Numbered from the stretch's first letter, positions 16,836 through 26,289 are shown. The stretch is 64,000 nucleotides of DNA from Bacillus sp. Marseille-Q3570 (GCF_946151055.1 NZ_CAMGYZ010000001.1:62001-126000); one strand, 5' to 3'. Notes: a model not told the origin generated them from the letters alone. Made by a program: numbers and translations.

Positions 16836-18023
16836 ATGTCATTCGGAACAGAAGAATATAAAGATAGGATCCGGAAAACCAAAGAAAAAATGGCTTCCAA
16901 AGGTATTGAAGTTTTGCTCATCACTGATCCTGCAAACATGTATTACTTATCTGGTTATAACGGATGGTCTTTCTACGTTCATCAAATGCTGGTGATCATC
17001 GATGATGAGGATCAACCGATTTGGATCGGTCGAGGACAGGATGCAAATGGCGCTAAGCTGACCACCTGGATTTACCATGAAAACATCATTCCGTATCCCG
17101 ACGATCATGTCCAGTCAGATTCAAAACATCCCATGGATTTTGTAGCTGAAATTTTGAAACAGATTGGGCAGGAACGTCGCTCGATCGGAGTCGAGATGGA
17201 GAATTATTATTTTACTGCCAAATGTTACGAGCATCTGAAGAAAGGATTGCCTAATGCATCTTTTCAAGATGCTACGTTGCTTGTCAATTGGGTTCGAATC
17301 ATAAAGTCCGATACTGAGATCGAGTATATGAAGCGAGCTGCAAAAATCGTGGAAAGTGCCATGATGGCTGGGATTGAGATGATTGATGAAGGTGTAAGGG
17401 AGTGTGACGTTGCAGCAAAGATCTTTCACTCTCAGATTTCCGGTACCTCTGAATTTGGTGGTGATTATCCGGCAATCGTCCCCTTGTTGCCTTCCGGAGA
17501 GAAAACATCGACTCCGCATATGACATGGACAGATGACCGTTACAAGAGAGGTGATGCTGTCATTTTAGAACTTGCAGGGTGTTATAAACGGTATCATTCT
17601 CCTCTTGCCAGAACATTGAATATCGGCCCGCCTACAGTAAAAGTCAGGGGACTTTCAGAAGTAGTGGTTGAAGGATTGAATGCCTGCCTGGACATGATCA
17701 AACCCGGCATTTACTGTGAGGAAATCGAAGAAACATGGAGAAGGACCATCGTGAAAAGTGGAATCATCAAAGAGTCTCGCCTCGGTTATTCTGTCGGACT
17801 CAACTATCCGCCAGATTGGGGTGAGCATACAGCGAGTATCCGTAAAGGGGATAGAACTGTGCTTCAGCCTAACATGACCTTCCATCTCATCCCAGGAATC
17901 TGGTTGGACCATTACGGGTTTGAAGCTAGTGAAGCCTTACGGGTGACGGAGGATGGATGTGAGACATTCGCCTCGCTTCCACGTCAACTGATCATCAAAG
18001 ATGGATTGCTAACAAACTACTAA
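16836..18023 (+). CDS. eutD: Ectoine/hydroxyectoine hydrolase
   Basis: 395-residue M24 (creatinase/aminopeptidase-P fold) protein that opens the ectoine ring to N-acetyl-diaminobutyrate, also called DoeA. Family-specific stretches: GYNGWSFYVHQ (about 41-51), GRGQDANGAK (67-76), GGDYPAIVPLLPSG and GYSVGLNYPPDWGE. The M24 metal ligands are not kept: the usual GDxVxxDxG reads GDAVILELAG and SDxTRT reads HSPLART, as expected for this metal-independent branch. GGGGGATG-type site before ATG. First gene of a seven-gene operon. Confidence 0.9.
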   Translation: MSFGTEEYKDRIRKTKEKMASKGIEVLLITDPANMYYLSGYNGWSFYVHQMLVIIDDEDQPIWIGRGQDANGAKLTTWIYHENIIPYPDDHVQSDSKHPMDFVAEILKQIGQERRSIGVEMENYYFTAKCYEHLKKGLPNASFQDATLLVNWVRIIKSDTEIEYMKRAAKIVESAMMAGIEMIDEGVRECDVAAKIFHSQISGTSEFGGDYPAIVPLLPSGEKTSTPHMTWTDDRYKRGDAVILELAGCYKRYHSPLARTLNIGPPTVKVRGLSEVVVEGLNACLDMIKPGIYCEEIEETWRRTIVKSGIIKESRLGYSVGLNYPPDWGEHTASIRKGDRTVLQPNMTFHLIPGIWLDHYGFEASEALRVTEDGCETFASLPRQLIIKDGLLTNY

Positions 18024-18047
18024 TACATGTAAAGGAGTTAAGAGCTC

Positions 18048-19043
18048 ATGCTTATCCTTACTGAACAGGAGCTTAGAAATCATGTCCAATTGAATCTTGA
18101 AGCGATCTCGATCGTTGAAGAAGGATTCGTAAAATTGGCTAATGGTGAAGTCAAGATGCCGCCGATCATGCGAATCGACCTTCATGACCAAAATGGTGAA
18201 GTGGATGTAAAATCAGCCTACGTTAAAGGAAAAGAAATGTTTGCAATCAAAGTTTCTTCAGGATTTTTCAATAACCACAAGCTAGGTCTTCCGAGTGGAA
18301 ATGGACTGATGATGCTGATCAGTACTCAAACTGGAATTCCTCAAGCCCTTTTACTCGACAATGGTTATCTGACACACATCCGGACGGCAGCGGCCGGAGC
18401 GATCGCAGCTAAGTACCTTTCAAGAGAAAACATTGAGACGGTCGGTGTCATAGGTGCAGGAGATCAGGCAAGATATCAAGTCCATGCCTTGAAGCTTGTG
18501 CGTAATTTTAAGAAAGTGCTGGTATATTCCCGTTCACTTGATCGTGCTGCCGAATATGCAAAGGAAATGTCTGTTGAGCTTGGATTAGAAGTCCAGGCGG
18601 TTAATATCGCAGAAACCGTTGTCCGACAAAGTGATGTTGTCATCACGACAACACCTGCAAACGAGCCCGTTATCAAAGCGGCATGGCTTCACCCTGGGCT
18701 CCACATTACCGCAATGGGATCAGACGCTGAACATAAACAGGAAATAGAGGCAGAGGTATTAGCCCGAGCCGATCGTTTAGTATGTGATACGAAAGCACAA
18801 TGTGCAAGGTTCGGTGAGTTGCATCATGCATTGGAGAGTGGTGCTGTGATAGACGATTCTGCCGTGATTGAAATCGGGCAACTGACAACACAGCAAATCA
18901 TAGGCAGGGAAGATGATAATCAAATTACGGTGTGTGATCTGACAGGTACGGGAGTACAAGACACAGCGATTGCTCTGTTCGCATACAACGAATCTGTTAA
19001 TCAAAACAAAGGCTTGAAGGTTGATAACAAGACATTCGCGTAA
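18048..19043 (+). CDS. eutC: Ectoine utilisation protein EutC (ornithine cyclodeaminase-like)
   Basis: 331-residue ornithine cyclodeaminase/mu-crystallin family protein. Rossmann motif VGVIGAGDQARYQ near 130-142; NAD-binding region ends with TTPANEPV; C-terminal DLTGTGVQDTAIA. In hydroxyectoine pathways EutC works with EutB, probably reducing the imine formed by dehydration. It starts 25 bases after eutD with AAAGGAG upstream. The EutA partner found in proteobacteria is absent from this cluster. Confidence 0.87.
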   Translation: MLILTEQELRNHVQLNLEAISIVEEGFVKLANGEVKMPPIMRIDLHDQNGEVDVKSAYVKGKEMFAIKVSSGFFNNHKLGLPSGNGLMMLISTQTGIPQALLLDNGYLTHIRTAAAGAIAAKYLSRENIETVGVIGAGDQARYQVHALKLVRNFKKVLVYSRSLDRAAEYAKEMSVELGLEVQAVNIAETVVRQSDVVITTTPANEPVIKAAWLHPGLHITAMGSDAEHKQEIEAEVLARADRLVCDTKAQCARFGELHHALESGAVIDDSAVIEIGQLTTQQIIGREDDNQITVCDLTGTGVQDTAIALFAYNESVNQNKGLKVDNKTFA

Positions 19044-19069
19044 AGAAAAATCGATAGGAGTGTGATCTT

Positions 19070-20269
19070 ATGGAAAATAAAAATATCAAAGCAGGAACAA
19101 AAGCAGTTTGGGCTGGAGAAAAAGACTATTTGGTACATGGGGCAACCCAGGTACCTGTCGTCCTAAGTGTCGCTTACGGATATGACGACATGGATGAATG
19201 GTACGATGTAGCGATTGGAAAAAAGAAAGGTCATATCTATGGACGCAACACAAATCCGACTGTCCAATCTTTTGAGGATAAGGTTAAAATTCTTGAGGGA
19301 GCAGAAGCTGCTACTAGTTTTTCAACAGGAATGGCGGCGATCAGCAATACCCTGTCGACCTTCCTGGTTCCAGGTGATCGCATTGTTTCGATAAAAGATA
19401 CTTACGGAGGAACGAATAAAATCTTTACAGAATTCTTGCCAAGACAACAGATCGAAGTCGGTCTCTGTGAGACAGGGAACCATGAACAGATCGTGACGGA
19501 AGTCGCAAAAGGATGCAAGATATTATATTTGGAAACACCGACTAATCCTACGGTAAAAGTTTCAGACATCGAACGGTTAGCGAGAGCCGGTCGCGCTGCT
19601 GGAGCATTGGTCGTGGTTGATAACACTTTCGCGACACCGATCAACCAGAATCCTCTTTCTTTAGGAGCAGATCTCGTCATCCATAGTGCAACGAAATTCT
19701 TAGGGGGTCATGCTGATGCCCTGGGGGGAGTTGTTTGCGGCCGGGAAGAGCATATTGAACAAATCTATCATTACCGTGAAATCAATGGAGCTACAATGGA
19801 TCCGATGGCTGCATACTTGATGTTACGCGGAATGAAAACGCTCCATCTCCGGGTACGCCAGCAATGTAAAAATGCGATGGAACTGGCAAACTATCTTCAG
19901 ACAAAAGAATTAGTTGAGGGCGTTTATTATCCAGGGCTTAAAACACATCCGTTACATGATGTTGCAACAAAGCAAATGAAAGATTATGGAGGAATGCTCA
20001 GTTTTGCAGTAAAAGGTGGTGTGGATACAGTCCGTCATCTTCTCCCGAAATTACAGTTTGCCAATCGTGCTGCTAATCTAGGTGCAGTTGAAACGACTGT
20101 CGGTCCAGCCCGAACGACGAGCCACGTCGAATGTACCCCAGAAGAACGAGCAGCAATGGGCATCCCAGAAGGCCTTGTCCGGGTTTCATGCGGCATCGAG
20201 GAAATTGAAGATATCATCGCCGATTTTGAGCAAGCTTTCAATCATATTGGAAGTGCCCTCAAAGTTTGA
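19070..20269 (+). CDS. Cys/Met-metabolism PLP enzyme in the ectoine operon
   Basis: 399-residue fold-type I enzyme of the cystathionine gamma-synthase/lyase family. PLP lysine K209 in HSATKFLGG; YGRNTNPTVQSFE supplies the PLP-phosphate Tyr/Arg of the neighbouring subunit; ETPTNPT and VDNTFATP are the cofactor loop and ring-Asp motifs. Reactions in this family are gamma- or beta-eliminations or replacements. No sulfur gene is nearby; operon position suggests it acts on diaminobutyrate, its hydroxy form, or homoserine derivatives, perhaps in place of the class III transaminase DoeD. GGAGTG site before ATG. Confidence 0.8.
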   Translation: MENKNIKAGTKAVWAGEKDYLVHGATQVPVVLSVAYGYDDMDEWYDVAIGKKKGHIYGRNTNPTVQSFEDKVKILEGAEAATSFSTGMAAISNTLSTFLVPGDRIVSIKDTYGGTNKIFTEFLPRQQIEVGLCETGNHEQIVTEVAKGCKILYLETPTNPTVKVSDIERLARAGRAAGALVVVDNTFATPINQNPLSLGADLVIHSATKFLGGHADALGGVVCGREEHIEQIYHYREINGATMDPMAAYLMLRGMKTLHLRVRQQCKNAMELANYLQTKELVEGVYYPGLKTHPLHDVATKQMKDYGGMLSFAVKGGVDTVRHLLPKLQFANRAANLGAVETTVGPARTTSHVECTPEERAAMGIPEGLVRVSCGIEEIEDIIADFEQAFNHIGSALKV

Positions 20270-20304
20270 TCGATATAATGTCAAGGCAGGAGGTGAACAT
20301 ACAC

Positions 20305-21546
20305 ATGTCCAATAAACATCCGATCGTGCAGCAAGCTGACAGGATGTTAAGCCAGCTGATCGACTGGCGCCGCATGCTTCATCAACATCCAGAACTCAGT
20401 TTTCAAGAGTTTTGGACCTCTCGATTTGTTGCGGACACCCTTTCTCAACTCCCCGGAATCAGGGTCGAGAAAGGAATCGGAGTTGAAACGAGCGTTCTCG
20501 GAACTTTGACTTCAGGAGAAGGCCCGACCATCGCATTACGTGCGGATATCGACGCACTACCGATTAAGGAAAGGAACAATACGAGTTATATCTCTAGAAA
20601 GGAAGGCGTCATGCATGCGTGTGGCCATGATGCCCACACTGCCATGTTACTTGGAGCAGCCGCTGTCCTGTCGGAACTTTTCCAAAATGGAAGTCTGGCA
20701 GGCACAGTGAAGTTCATTTTTCAACCAGCTGAAGAAAGTACCGATGAAAAGGGGCTATCCGGCTCTCCCTATCTAGTGAATGCGGGAGTCTATGAAAAGG
20801 TTGATGCAGCAATCTCCCTTCATGTCTGCCCATGGCTCCCAGCTGGTAGTATCCAAATGAATGATGGCTATAGTATGGCGAACGTGGATGTGTTTGAAGC
20901 GAAGATTTCCGGTACAGGAGGTCATGGTGCTTATCCTGAACGTGGTACAGATCCGATATGGATGCTTGGACCTGTCCTGCAAGCAGTATACAGCATCCCC
21001 TCGCGAAAAATATCGACATTAGATGCTGCAGTCGTGAGCATCGGGCAAATACATGCTGGTACAGCAAATAATATCATTCCAACCGAGGTAACCATTACAG
21101 GTACATTGCGCAGTTATACTCCTGAGGTACGTGATCAACTAGGGATTGAACTTAAGAGGGCATTGTCGATAGTTGAGCCACTTGGTGGAGAGTTCTCCTT
21201 ATCAATTGAAAAAGGGGAACCTGCCTTATACAATGATCCGCTCGTGAATCAAGGGATAAAGGAAGTCATTGATGAAATCTATCCACAAATCAGGATTGAG
21301 GAACGTCCATTCGGATTAGGTGGAGAAGACTTCGGTTACGTGACCCAAAAGATTCCAGGCGCAATGTTTTTTCTAGGTGCAGCTCCTTCAAATGGGATTC
21401 AAAGGGATCTTCACACTCCAATCTTTGATATTGATGAATCATGTTTACCGATAGGAACGGGTATTCTCGTACAAACAGCAGTAAAAGTTCTAAATCGTGA
21501 AACATTAATTAATCGAAACGTGGAGGTACGAACATATGAAGCATAA
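20305..21546 (+). CDS. M20-family amidohydrolase, probable N-acetyl-diaminobutyrate deacetylase
   Basis: 413-residue M20D peptidase-family amidase (hippurate hydrolase/N-acetyl-diaminopimelate deacetylase type). Metal and catalytic motifs: LRADIDALPI, MHACGHDAHTAM, FQPAEES, a dimerisation domain with GTGGHGAYPE, and GGEDFGYV. In the known pathway the acetyl group is removed by EutE/DoeB of the AstE family; that gene is missing here, so this enzyme likely fills the step. ATG at 20305 follows AGGAGGTG; an earlier in-frame TTG at 20266 overlaps the previous gene. It overlaps the next gene by 11 bases. Confidence 0.82.
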   Translation: MSNKHPIVQQADRMLSQLIDWRRMLHQHPELSFQEFWTSRFVADTLSQLPGIRVEKGIGVETSVLGTLTSGEGPTIALRADIDALPIKERNNTSYISRKEGVMHACGHDAHTAMLLGAAAVLSELFQNGSLAGTVKFIFQPAEESTDEKGLSGSPYLVNAGVYEKVDAAISLHVCPWLPAGSIQMNDGYSMANVDVFEAKISGTGGHGAYPERGTDPIWMLGPVLQAVYSIPSRKISTLDAAVVSIGQIHAGTANNIIPTEVTITGTLRSYTPEVRDQLGIELKRALSIVEPLGGEFSLSIEKGEPALYNDPLVNQGIKEVIDEIYPQIRIEERPFGLGGEDFGYVTQKIPGAMFFLGAAPSNGIQRDLHTPIFDIDESCLPIGTGILVQTAVKVLNRETLINRNVEVRTYEA

Positions 21547-22594
21547 AATGGCATTTATCGGTTTTGGTGTAGTCGGCCAGGGACTCGCTGAAATATTACA
21601 GGATAAAAAAGAAACATTAATACAAGAAGAGGAAATGGAGCCTGTCATTGTCGGCATATCTGATTTGATGAAAGGTTCAATCTACCACCCAGAGGGTCTT
21701 GATATCGATTCGGTTCTGGAAGTCTTGAGCAACACAGGCAGCCTCGAAAATTATCCAGATACTCCAGGTCTTGTCACTGGCTGGAATAGTTTTAAAATGA
21801 TCCAAGACTCGAATGCAGATACGATCATCGAAGTTTCATACACAGATGTCCAAACAGGTCAGCCAGCAATCGATCATTGCAAGGCAGCATTTATGAGTGG
21901 TAAAAATGTCGTCATGACGAACAAAGGACCTGTGGCGCTTGCTTACAATGAACTTTCACGAATAGCTGAAGATTGTACAGTCCATTGGGGATTTGAAGGA
22001 ACGGTCATGAGCGGGACGCCAGCCTTAAGGATGCCCCTCGAAACATTAGCCGGAAATACAATAACGCAAATACGAGGGATTTTGAACGGAACCACCAATT
22101 ACATCCTTACGAAAATGGAAAAAGAAGGCGTCTCCTATCAAGAGGCACTTAAAGAGGCGCAGGAACTTGGGTATGCAGAAGCTGATCCTACAAGTGATGT
22201 AGAAGGCTTTGATGCCAGATATAAAGTCGTCATTTTAGCAAATCATGTGATGAAAATCCCTTTGAAAGTTGAAGATGTATCATGCAGTGGGATAACCGGT
22301 ATCACACAAGAGGATATTGAAAGTGCAAAAAGGGAAGGCAAACGCTGGAAACTGCTGGCGACACTTCGGAATGAAAAGGGCAGGACGGTTGCCTCTGTTT
22401 CACCGGAAAAGGTCGATCTCACAGATCCGCTTGCCTCAATTAATGGGGCTACCAACGCGTTGACGTATGAATGTGATCTTCTTGGCCCGGTAACATTGAG
22501 CGGTGCAGGTGCGGGCAAGGTCGAAACAGGCTTTTCACTGTTGATTGACTTGATTCATATCCATCGGGAAAAGAAATTTATCACGATCAAATAA
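21536..22594 (+). CDS. Homoserine dehydrogenase-like oxidoreductase in the ectoine operon
   Basis: 352 residues, short homoserine dehydrogenase without a C-terminal ACT domain. Conserved: GFGVVGQGLAEIL dinucleotide loop, MTNKGPVA, GILNGTTNYILT, GYAEADPTSDVEGFDARYK with the catalytic Asp and Lys, and GAGAGKVETG. It interconverts aspartate semialdehyde and homoserine with NAD(P)H. In this operon it could reduce the aspartate semialdehyde made from ectoine, or a hydroxylated analogue. GGAGGT site before ATG; coupled to the M20 gene. It is not known whether the genome has a second, biosynthetic hom. Confidence 0.85.
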   Translation: MKHKMAFIGFGVVGQGLAEILQDKKETLIQEEEMEPVIVGISDLMKGSIYHPEGLDIDSVLEVLSNTGSLENYPDTPGLVTGWNSFKMIQDSNADTIIEVSYTDVQTGQPAIDHCKAAFMSGKNVVMTNKGPVALAYNELSRIAEDCTVHWGFEGTVMSGTPALRMPLETLAGNTITQIRGILNGTTNYILTKMEKEGVSYQEALKEAQELGYAEADPTSDVEGFDARYKVVILANHVMKIPLKVEDVSCSGITGITQEDIESAKREGKRWKLLATLRNEKGRTVASVSPEKVDLTDPLASINGATNALTYECDLLGPVTLSGAGAGKVETGFSLLIDLIHIHREKKFITIK

Positions 22595-22613
22595 AAGAGA
22601 GGCGGTCATTTCT

Positions 22614-24047
22614 ATGAAAATTCAATTTGCAGGTCGAAAAATGCTCGTAGCAGGACAATGGATGGATCGTGAACGCGTCATCGAAGTACGAGATCCACAG
22701 GACGACAGTTTGATAGATACAGTACCTGCTGCTTCAGTCGACGACATGCTCCAATGCATAGAAGAAGCAAAAGAAGGAGCGAGAATAGCCGCTTCAATGC
22801 CTGTTCACGAACGGATAGACGTCATCAATAAAGCTGCTGATCATATTGAAACGAACAACGAAAAATACGCGTACACCATTTCGCGTGAAAGCTCTAAAAC
22901 GATTCGTGAGGCAAGAGGGGAAGTTGCCAGGTGTATCGAAACCCTGCGGATCAGTGCCGAAGAAGCAAGAAGGATACACGGGGAGACGATCCCTTTTGAT
23001 CAAAGACCAGGCAGTGAGAATCGGGTAGGGTATTATTACCACGTGCCGATCGGTATCGTTGGAGCCATCACACCATTCAATGATCCATTGAACCTTGTCG
23101 CACATAAAGTCGGTCCGGCTATTGCTTCAGGTAATGCCATCATTGTAAAACCAGCATCCGCCACACCACTTAGCGCACTGCAGCTTGCAGAAGCATTTGC
23201 CGAAGCAGGGCTCCCTGCCAAGGTCCTGTCGGTCATCACAGGTCATGGGAATAAAATTGGAGAGGCACTTGTCACTCACCCAGCAATCCGGATGATCTCT
23301 TTTACAGGAGGGTTGGAAGCAGGGGAAGAGATCACCCGTAAAGCTGGTTTGAAAAAGATCAGCATGGAACTAGGATCGAATTCACCGGTCATCGTATTGG
23401 AAGATGCTGATTTACAGGAAGCCATCGAAGCTTCGGTTTCTGGAGCTTTTTCAGCAGCGGGTCAAAACTGTCTGAGTGTACAGCGGATCTATATCCATGA
23501 GAATTTGGTCACCTCCTTCCAAGAGGGTTTTGTAGAAAGGACAAAACAATACTCTGTTGGTGATAAGCAATCTGAACTGACAGACATGGGACCGCTAATT
23601 AATGTAAAAGAAGCGATCCGGGTTGAACGACTTGTTGAGGAAGCGATCGAAAAGGGAGCTGAGTTGTTGCAAGGCGGAATCCGCGAGGGAGCCTTCTATT
23701 CGCCAACGGTTTTAACGAATATTCCTGAGGATTGTACGATTGCGAAAGAAGAAATATTTGGGCCAGTCGTTCTCTTATACCCAGTCGCTGATCTCGAGTG
23801 CGCTATTGAAAAAGCGAATGAGGTAAACTACGGATTACAGGCAGGGATTTTCACAAATGACGTAAGAAAAGCTCACATAGCAATCGAAAAATTGGATGTC
23901 GGGGGAATCATGATCAATGACAGCAGTGACTACAGAATCGATGCAATGCCTTTCGGAGGTGTTAAAAATTCGGGATTGGGCCGTGAAGGGATCAAATTCT
24001 CGATCAAGGAAATGACGGAACCGAAAGTCGTTTGCTACAAATTGTAA
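22614..24047 (+). CDS. Aldehyde dehydrogenase, probable aspartate-semialdehyde dehydrogenase (DoeC/Ssd role)
   Basis: 477-residue NAD(P)-dependent aldehyde dehydrogenase. Catalytic cysteine C286 in GQNCLS; general-base Glu in MELGSNSP; NAD loops FNDPLNLVAHK and SFTGGLEAG; EIFGPVV near the end. Family is closest in look to succinate-semialdehyde/lactaldehyde dehydrogenases. In ectoine pathways the matching enzyme (DoeC/Ssd) oxidises aspartate semialdehyde to aspartate. Starts 19 bases after the homoserine dehydrogenase gene. Confidence 0.85.
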   Translation: MKIQFAGRKMLVAGQWMDRERVIEVRDPQDDSLIDTVPAASVDDMLQCIEEAKEGARIAASMPVHERIDVINKAADHIETNNEKYAYTISRESSKTIREARGEVARCIETLRISAEEARRIHGETIPFDQRPGSENRVGYYYHVPIGIVGAITPFNDPLNLVAHKVGPAIASGNAIIVKPASATPLSALQLAEAFAEAGLPAKVLSVITGHGNKIGEALVTHPAIRMISFTGGLEAGEEITRKAGLKKISMELGSNSPVIVLEDADLQEAIEASVSGAFSAAGQNCLSVQRIYIHENLVTSFQEGFVERTKQYSVGDKQSELTDMGPLINVKEAIRVERLVEEAIEKGAELLQGGIREGAFYSPTVLTNIPEDCTIAKEEIFGPVVLLYPVADLECAIEKANEVNYGLQAGIFTNDVRKAHIAIEKLDVGGIMINDSSDYRIDAMPFGGVKNSGLGREGIKFSIKEMTEPKVVCYKL

Positions 24048-24192
24048 AGAGTCGCAGTTAAGGAAGGGGAAGGCTGAACGTCAACCCCTTTCTAAATTCA
24101 TCTCGCTCACCATCTATGCCGCTCCTACTTGTTCCTGCAGATTTATGAAAAGAAAACATGATTACAAACAACCAAATAAAAGGGTGATTTAT

Positions 24193-25758
24193 TTGAAGAA
24201 GAATCGAAAAGAAAAAGCTTCATATAACAATCCTGTTTTTAAAGTATCTGCCGTCGTCATTGCATTTTTTACAATTTGGGGAGCACTTTCACCAAACAGT
24301 CTCGCAAAAAATGCCCAATCCGTCCTCGATTTTACAAGCTACTCCTTCGGTTGGTTTTATCTGGTTTCAGTTGCAGGTTTTGTGGCATTCTGCATTTTTC
24401 TTGCCGTCAGTAAGTACGGAAAGATCAAACTCGGTAAAGATGATGAAAAACCGGAATTTTCTCTTTTTACATGGATCAGCATGTTGTTCAGTGCAGGTTT
24501 TGGCGTAGGAATCGTTTTCTGGGGTGTCGCCGAACCATTGACCCATTTCACCAATCCGCCGCTTGAGGGTGTTCAGCCGCAATCTGAAGAATCCGCACGA
24601 CTAGCTATGCGGTATTCCTTTTTCAACTGGGGAATCCATCAGTGGTCCGTCTTCACGATCGTCGGCTTGGCGCTTGCATACTTCCAGTTCCGGAAGAAGA
24701 GTAAATCTCTTGTAAGTGAAACACTTGAGGGTATTCATATAAAAAGAGGAAAAGAATCACTCAAGAAATCGGTCAATATTCTTGCAGTCATTGCTACCGT
24801 CATAGGGGTTTCAACCTCATTGGGCATGGGCATTTTACAAATAAACGGCGGTTTGAACTATGTCTTTTCAGTCCCGAACAACGCTTGGATGCAAACAGTG
24901 ATCGTCTTGATTCTGCTCGTGCTTTACCTTGCATCGGCTACTACCGGTCTACATAAGGGAATCAAATTCTTAAGTAATACGAATATGATCCTTGTCATGG
25001 TACTGATGACATTTTTCCTGTTCAAAGGTCCGACTGTCTTCATCATGGATAGTCTTGTGCTAGGGATTGGAGACTACCTTCAGAACTTTGCTGAAATGAG
25101 CTTTTTCATGACTCCTTATAGTGGAGATACTTGGGTTCAAGATTGGACTGTCTTCTATTGGGCTTGGGTGATCGCCTGGTCGCCTTTCGTCGGATCGTTT
25201 GTCGCCCGGATCTCACGTGGAAGGACGATCAGGGAGTTCGTCGTTGGTGTGTTGGTCGTCCCACCAGGCATAGCCTTCATGTGGATGGCCATTTTCGGGG
25301 GAACAGGACTCTATATGGACCTATTCCAAAATACAGCCATTGCTGAAGCAGTTTCGAAGGATGTAACGACAGCGGTCTTTGTTTTGCTGCAAGAGTTCCC
25401 TTTATACTTTTTCTTTTCGATCATCATTATGGCTTTGATTTTGATCTTTCTCGTCACATCAGCCGACTCAGCCGTATTTGTACTCGGTATGATGACGTCA
25501 GGTGGAAGTTTGAACCCGTCGAATACAGTAAAAATGATCTGGGGCATATTGATGGCCGGAATCACAATTGTTCTCATCATCAGCAGCGGACTGACTGGTT
25601 TGCAAGCTGCATCACTTGTCTCAGCACTACCATTCACCGTGATCTTGATAATGATTACACTATCGCTTTATCGATCGCTTAGGAAGGATCGTGCAGAATC
25701 GCAACGTGAAATGGGACATCCAGAGCAAATACAAGAACTCGAAAGAAAAGCGCAATGA
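24193..25758 (+). CDS. BCCT-family compatible-solute transporter, probable ectoine importer
   Basis: About 521 residues with 12 predicted membrane segments, betaine/carnitine/choline transporter family. Signature regions: SAGFGVGIVFWGVAEP and WTVFYWAWVIAWSPFVGSFVARIS. Its place at the end of the ectoine operon suggests import of ectoine or hydroxyectoine, in place of the UehABC/TeaABC TRAP systems of proteobacteria; BCCT ectoine carriers (EctT, OpuD type) are known in Bacillaceae. The TTG at 24193 has AAAAGGGTGA five bases before it; the ATG at 24145 has no site but would add 16 charged residues. Confidence 0.87.
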   Translation: MKKNRKEKASYNNPVFKVSAVVIAFFTIWGALSPNSLAKNAQSVLDFTSYSFGWFYLVSVAGFVAFCIFLAVSKYGKIKLGKDDEKPEFSLFTWISMLFSAGFGVGIVFWGVAEPLTHFTNPPLEGVQPQSEESARLAMRYSFFNWGIHQWSVFTIVGLALAYFQFRKKSKSLVSETLEGIHIKRGKESLKKSVNILAVIATVIGVSTSLGMGILQINGGLNYVFSVPNNAWMQTVIVLILLVLYLASATTGLHKGIKFLSNTNMILVMVLMTFFLFKGPTVFIMDSLVLGIGDYLQNFAEMSFFMTPYSGDTWVQDWTVFYWAWVIAWSPFVGSFVARISRGRTIREFVVGVLVVPPGIAFMWMAIFGGTGLYMDLFQNTAIAEAVSKDVTTAVFVLLQEFPLYFFFSIIIMALILIFLVTSADSAVFVLGMMTSGGSLNPSNTVKMIWGILMAGITIVLIISSGLTGLQAASLVSALPFTVILIMITLSLYRSLRKDRAESQREMGHPEQIQELERKAQ

Positions 25759-25760
25759 CA

Positions 25761-25791
25761 AAAGGGAGGGAGGACAGGTTCCTTCCTTTTT
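25761..25791 (+). terminator. Terminator of the eutD operon
   Basis: AAAGGGAGGGA pairs with TCCTTCCTTT (two G-U pairs) followed by Ts. Confidence 0.7.
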
Positions 25792-25854
25792 CATTGTTTT
25801 AGAGTTATTTGGAATACTTTTATAATTAAACTTGAATTTTTATAGAGGAGAATA

Positions 25855-26289
25855 TCAGGAAAATGCTTTGTGTTCCACGACTGTCGTGAGCTTCAGAAGG
25901 GTGGACGGCTCCCCATAAACGAGCGCAGCATCGATGAATTCCTCGAGATTTGCAACCGATTCGGTTACGACTTTCACCAGATAACTATATTGACCAGCTA
26001 AACGATGGCATTCCAATACGATTGGGTGTTTCTCACAAAAGCCTCTGAACTGTTTACCTTGCCTGGTATCGAACAGAATGAATGCGGTCACGGACTTTTC
26101 GAGTTTTTCGGGATCGATGACAGCCCGATACCCGGTTATGACCTCTTTTTCTTCAAGCTTCTTCACTCTTTCATTTGTTGCCGGAGTGGAAAGTCCCACT
26201 TTTTTCCCGAGATCCGTCATTGATATCCGCCCATACTCTTGTAGAATGACGAGGATGTTGCGATCGATTTCGTCCAAAAAAGTCACCAA
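25855..26289 (-). CDS. Lrp/AsnC-family regulator (DoeX-like position)
   Basis: About 144 residues: N-terminal winged helix-turn-helix (IDRNILVILQEYGRISMTDL, then GLSTPATNERVKKLE) and a C-terminal RAM/AsnC ligand domain (GYRAVIDPEKL, CHRLAGQYSYLVKV, GEPSTLLKLTTVV). Lrp-type DoeX regulators accompany doe genes in Halomonas. It is convergent with the ectoine operon and divergent from lysA, so it could control either. Start uncertain: TTG 26289, GTG 26286, or TTG 26277, the last having GGTGA at suitable spacing. Confidence 0.83.
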   Translation of the reverse strand: MVTFLDEIDRNILVILQEYGRISMTDLGKKVGLSTPATNERVKKLEEKEVITGYRAVIDPEKLEKSVTAFILFDTRQGKQFRGFCEKHPIVLECHRLAGQYSYLVKVVTESVANLEEFIDAALVYGEPSTLLKLTTVVEHKAFS

